Shown piece by piece: positions 63,501-64,000 of a stretch of 64,000 nt of DNA (within the stretch, counting starts at the first letter, position 1; each line of letters opens with the position of its first letter). A model generated the notes under the pieces. That model was not told the origin of the DNA and did no database searches. It worked only from the letters and a program-made list of their open reading frames with translations. A program made the position numbers and the translations under genes. Source of the DNA: Vibrio coralliilyticus ATCC BAA-450 (lineage in GTDB: Bacteria > Pseudomonadota > Gammaproteobacteria > Enterobacterales > Vibrionaceae); assembly GCF_000176135.1 (NCBI RefSeq), contig NZ_ACZN01000014.1, positions 334,615 through 398,614 of the forward strand. The letters run 5' to 3'.

Positions 63501-64000
63501 AATCGCTTGCAACCCGCTCTGACCTAACGTCAACGCTTTCTGAGCGATAATATTTGCTTTGCTTTTGATGCTGGACGTTTCTTGCTTAGACAGAGCAACT
63601 TTTTGGGTGAACCATTCAGTGATCGAAGGATGCACCGTTGATTTTGTCAAAGGAGGACTCCAAGTGGCATGGATCTCTCCTCTTGAGCGCTGTATATCTT
63701 GCAGTTTTTCCAATTGTTGCTGTAAGGTTTCCATACCACTTTTTAAACAGCAGGTTGCTTCCTTTAACAGAGTGTAAGTGACATTTAAATAAGCTGCCGC
63801 TCCCTCATGACGAACTGTTTCAGTTTGACGCCCCAAGAGCGGAGACAACTTTTTGATCTCGTCATCTATTGTTTGGCAAGTGCATTTAAGCTGCGCCAAT
63901 TGTTCTTCCAACTCAGCTTGAACTCTTGCCTTGTGCAATTGATGCCAATCCAGAGTCTCCTTTAATCCCATCAATTCCTGGGGCCTCTGGTTGATCAAAA
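54579..64000 (-). CDS. Giant multidomain toxin (dermonecrotic/PMT-like), 5' end outside the window
   Basis: At least 3,139 residues; the frame runs off the right edge, so numbering is from the first visible codon. Order: helical N-terminal part with hydrophobic segments (about 192-212 and 494-530); a basic KRTRRS site (691-696); two related segments of dermonecrotic-toxin type (about 1224-1290 and 1465-1528, sharing VISLL/VMVSLLG, FFxxPGN and LSH); a hydrophobic hairpin with Ala-rich helices (about 1640-1720); a duplicated module (about 2085-2300 and 2705-2975); a His2397/Cys2444 pair (VHADAKGG, LLSCYAK) like clan-CD toxin proteases; and Cys2574-His2616-Asp2631 (ENCENAS, NHWVVMA, VLDPTAH) spaced as in the Pasteurella toxin C3 domain. 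Probably translocates and cuts or modifies host proteins. Confidence 0.8.
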   Translation of the reverse strand, partial: LINQRPQELMGLKETLDWHQLHKARVQAELEEQLAQLKCTCQTIDDEIKKLSPLLGRQTETVRHEGAAAYLNVTYTLLKEATCCLKSGMETLQQQLEKLQDIQRSRGEIHATWSPPLTKSTVHPSITEWFTQKVALSKQETSSIKSKANIIAQKALTLGQSGLQAIDEFHQPKTDTQLLSDSIVRSILWRLQQHPVALIQVAIPLMYCLSELDKMKGGKSIEPAGVPTLPSNASPNDRLQHMLLLESPEMKHRTKLMTLSTLLNARLDEVERVCDTVKLNGTISALKSQAEAFYELTDDEAISLGKTDRHQLVDRCDRVCFKGHNAEIRVLAEDLRQSTDLLRQAITAGKRRTRNLSEVKRLVEQAVTKAVFAKGRLSKLSVSETGRDLNALSRGAHLAKYWAMMLSEHINAQDGVPSIRQILTLIHQHDLQEQTLSKGDPKGILLATRVTIELNKAQIGELQLSMTPQQYADHEKDMLEFMVSWGQRRFTRGLLQHPIGAFELAFSISSLMTFNILSPLYRLPVASLQIPYKIHKTKEFIAPGHDKPYKAIETVIKKRLTQLGLHMVTSPLPSPIKTGLGFAIASAGYVYNNKMEEKDRTVDATFERLIEGKSSQKIRMETIKTLTLQSITALPHSGIEAASRTILSSGIPKTRQEDRLVMELKSRADQDFDHLVETVDEDSSSSSHHTKRTRRSIDSIEGRRLSVNSLEKSYFERFGGDIQQFSEKMYNQLERINQPEAFMDYLDKQVGKMQRMINRAERPAHQEFFQSALELLEAAKDAGNKFQSLKVFQPPLSQIDELLFETMSFKVGLKYAEIQPLIEFQKSLWSLYLVLSEKDFEAHLARYLEQCQQFTHGLDIQDPNLTDTERSNFNTEMVINSFRFADDRDSMFKEYIETLVENIKANASREELSSSIREVQYRKQSSDHPLDKIVYTFCEQLLLNEFIELTDYRIRVANVTEYIFKDPRFEYLRVSLLPSELMYIQDNLSLSSQKIVDELLLYRMGEKLSLHDDIENAEARYLSAIKDHRLPNGSSYTRQQQIEEINHQGGLITYERATLRTNRILQARRDIELQNLSRQFWQEQGIDHPDKVSYIYRYPSLPAAALYTMPDENSPRSEQIERLEHIKRFEPSYNRVIESKMGPKYLHSVNRTELSQDEINWDVDKYHEHLKLRLTHLWAAQPDDKKEYLNNVLPSALTPPKYTESVAKAPYFIKPSINDWPLENMLLLKDGLTYTVISLLPPSGKIEVFEGRDDLISFFVAPGNHEWVLSHASLYHQMDGRERYGIESALESIRAGTPASDWKFIPETSNFRMVEPGVLRTIAQTSMGNQGTGHYVRTSLVEATSRSYWQGISGNHSIEVSGEYSLPEKWKGANGQASFDKLYALQKTIDMQRLAETAISQFKNKHFEAYSDHLKDNFYRLINTARHRYDRLPWKNELLEKICFEPDKVEASIPGLLGKSGEHLPLEGMIMFHDSSPDKAKYVMVSLLGEGALVEFDTIEDVHHFFANPGNRYFLLSHISEHNKQPEPLGVSTPADTLDVMEEQATQYPRKVGISPFWSSTRSTFSVHKGKIPVSPLDPIGSAIRIAAVTATDVTTDALNISCVSLTRDWHVSMFDTLATRNLQRLESDADTLFKSHDEWRTEKALEITSAVLAIPAIALSMSAIAASGGAAAAPLAAAALTIDGLSFATTMAEGIYMLTQADSSEERIMGLVPIALAPLDLLGAAASTSDFMKAINVMKRAKVMKVAGSVSDAAFTGTRNNDAIGLLNVFSRESGVDSKSVFEEPLNRITNSLDENFLLKRDLSELVESYPKGTLPSADLEDFSLDENHQVAVQRLGSPKLAKGKWGGIIQDDSEVIPAVRSSRGEYMFSDTPTGAKSIGLSANNRITLMRYLEAYPDRQVVSDIEEMPSIYVRIGSRPGAARIKGLFPLEDAVKSLLNGLNNLAIRTGGIPGPTSSAIPTPGSVAKPLSSVTARYRKIVGWEKSLSAEAGHGVMLEISPYPGAGMIKVGEGKVSFRDIAAAAFREPTSNQMPQVASQSTEIGLEGRSINWNQMSLRAPLINGSAWQGLPGVLPGSDLDFYLYKALGGQPDVYFSILKEAKPNIPAKGFKFDNQRLLGKVEEGQFRVSVDKGLRWETGSWQQEWQWRFRYRKGVVDSTEELDKRLMRAKELRTTGGEITAFEDAKYAGELDQKVVTWLAKGNSPLDIKRRDQLFNLVGKEPKALLESGELRQSGFLVLMDQNSIPTGQTLYVHVSPEGAHLYLSENPTLQDAMGKGVSLRKPAPQSSVLRTKYRMDEQGMTNFNKYIQSQNQAVVFTSVDEVHQNYIGVRMHIERQNEEMVVKIDGHTEHMQILSPRTVVGRLPLNDSSAQSLSDPLVQYTDQFKGQRGVQAISVHADAKGGFYYKDEGEVATAHSASELMAYLKEHGVDLRQGHGPIHLLSCYAKNEKSGAAKALANVTQRPVVAYSNRKLRMNSPQLIGNKELKLETQTGRLRRLLSREDFKPASEKVFYPKTSGDALTEKNNTLPLRTNDWHQTMTLQPHNISDKYAVEQTSQFTKPVFDKYANEPLENCENASRELSDILKVNPDYSNVRLGNLAFWDSAYGREADVYTNHWVVMAKFKGVELVLDPTAHQFSNKLGIEKPILDTYSNWVARYQKGLNQKRMTLAKIVEVKSFTQGPFASNNEFSGFRFIPNAKVLSVSRWYHQSGYDQYIQSLRSNVRAQFFINEPSTSFSIGREQGLHTEMSPKQYFSKFKQGKVQDGIFFVSMDLGNTWRRGNWREEFAFRIGGRLQTLNDHQVDAAINEASRRDPSYSRICYTGAFNDAEQAGGISPELAYQLHHKIAKKDARNEIINSEVYGKTFGLFGRGNAPLNRYDPDVFSEPGFIHLGEEVDYQALPWGKIVYDHVVYVHVHNNQVFFYQVNGSDFQDALGPFEQIGSNVSKNHSKHLMDKERISSFNNYFEANPRAVYHFTPTKNVAKATNQHAAVKGLLQAWSLDIESLRNFSRIEGKVYLYFPELNAEHINTRLIPLLRFLHEEGEKPVEIVFRDSEQVRLFKQVLVDTYGPERSSVLEPEHRYLYSVGRTKLHDLSEDDSVRVINEVDGASDNEVWEMVEKAMKEMRLPRYVVVDFTKKAI

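Overview
The window looks like part of a large plasmid, megaplasmid or chromid of a marine gammaproteobacterium, most likely in the Vibrionaceae. Reasons: an iteron origin (about 41.9-42.7 kb) with a Rep_3-type initiator is followed directly by parA-parB; there are no rRNA, tRNA or core housekeeping genes; and there is a leukocidin-family toxin, a type VI-like effector tail, an H-NS/VicH-like fragment and many chemotaxis and signalling genes. The family-level placement is inference from gene content, not a database match.

Region 1 (1-16.2 kb): small unknown genes, one under a clear LexA box; a YdjM-type membrane hydrolase; an SgrR-like regulator; a 1.5 kb AT-rich silent stretch leading into a secreted leukocidin-like pore-forming toxin; decayed insertion-sequence material; a VasX-like effector C-terminal module with a likely immunity partner; an outer-membrane barrel; a D-amino-acid oxidase; and a Cache-type chemoreceptor.

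Region 2 (16.4-32.9 kb): a tyrosine recombinase whose promoter contains a symmetric LexA box, then a signalling-rich block: a degenerate Hpt protein, a DHBP-synthase homologue without its metal ligands, a second chemoreceptor, an EAL-HDOD protein, periplasmic binding proteins, a truncated H-NS, an OppA beside a degenerate D-Ala-D-Ala ligase, and a divergent histidine kinase/BLUF blue-light sensor pair. A LysR regulator faces a monooxygenase/DUF2798 operon, and a RidA protein follows.

Region 3 (32.9-41.8 kb): a hydantoin-type racemase and a DUF917 thiohydantoin desulfurase in one operon, beside a large STAND regulator, an OprB-like porin and a BCCT betaine-type transporter. This reads as uptake and breakdown of one small molecule.

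Region 4 (41.8-46.5 kb): the replication and partition core. It has a DnaA box, AT-rich direct repeats, at least five iterons at about 21-bp spacing (four carrying GATC), an inverted iteron in the rep leader and another between rep and parA, then rep, parA and parB.

Region 5 (46.5-64 kb): visibly AT-richer and loosely packed. It has an EF-hand-like protein with a hydrophobic segment, two unknown intracellular-type proteins, a periplasmic binding protein, decayed DNA, a cholera-toxin-A-like ADP-ribosyltransferase, and a giant toxin (more than 3,139 residues, running off the window). The toxin has a candidate clan-CD His/Cys protease site and a Pasteurella-toxin-like Cys-His-Asp site. This region is the main candidate for an undescribed virulence system.
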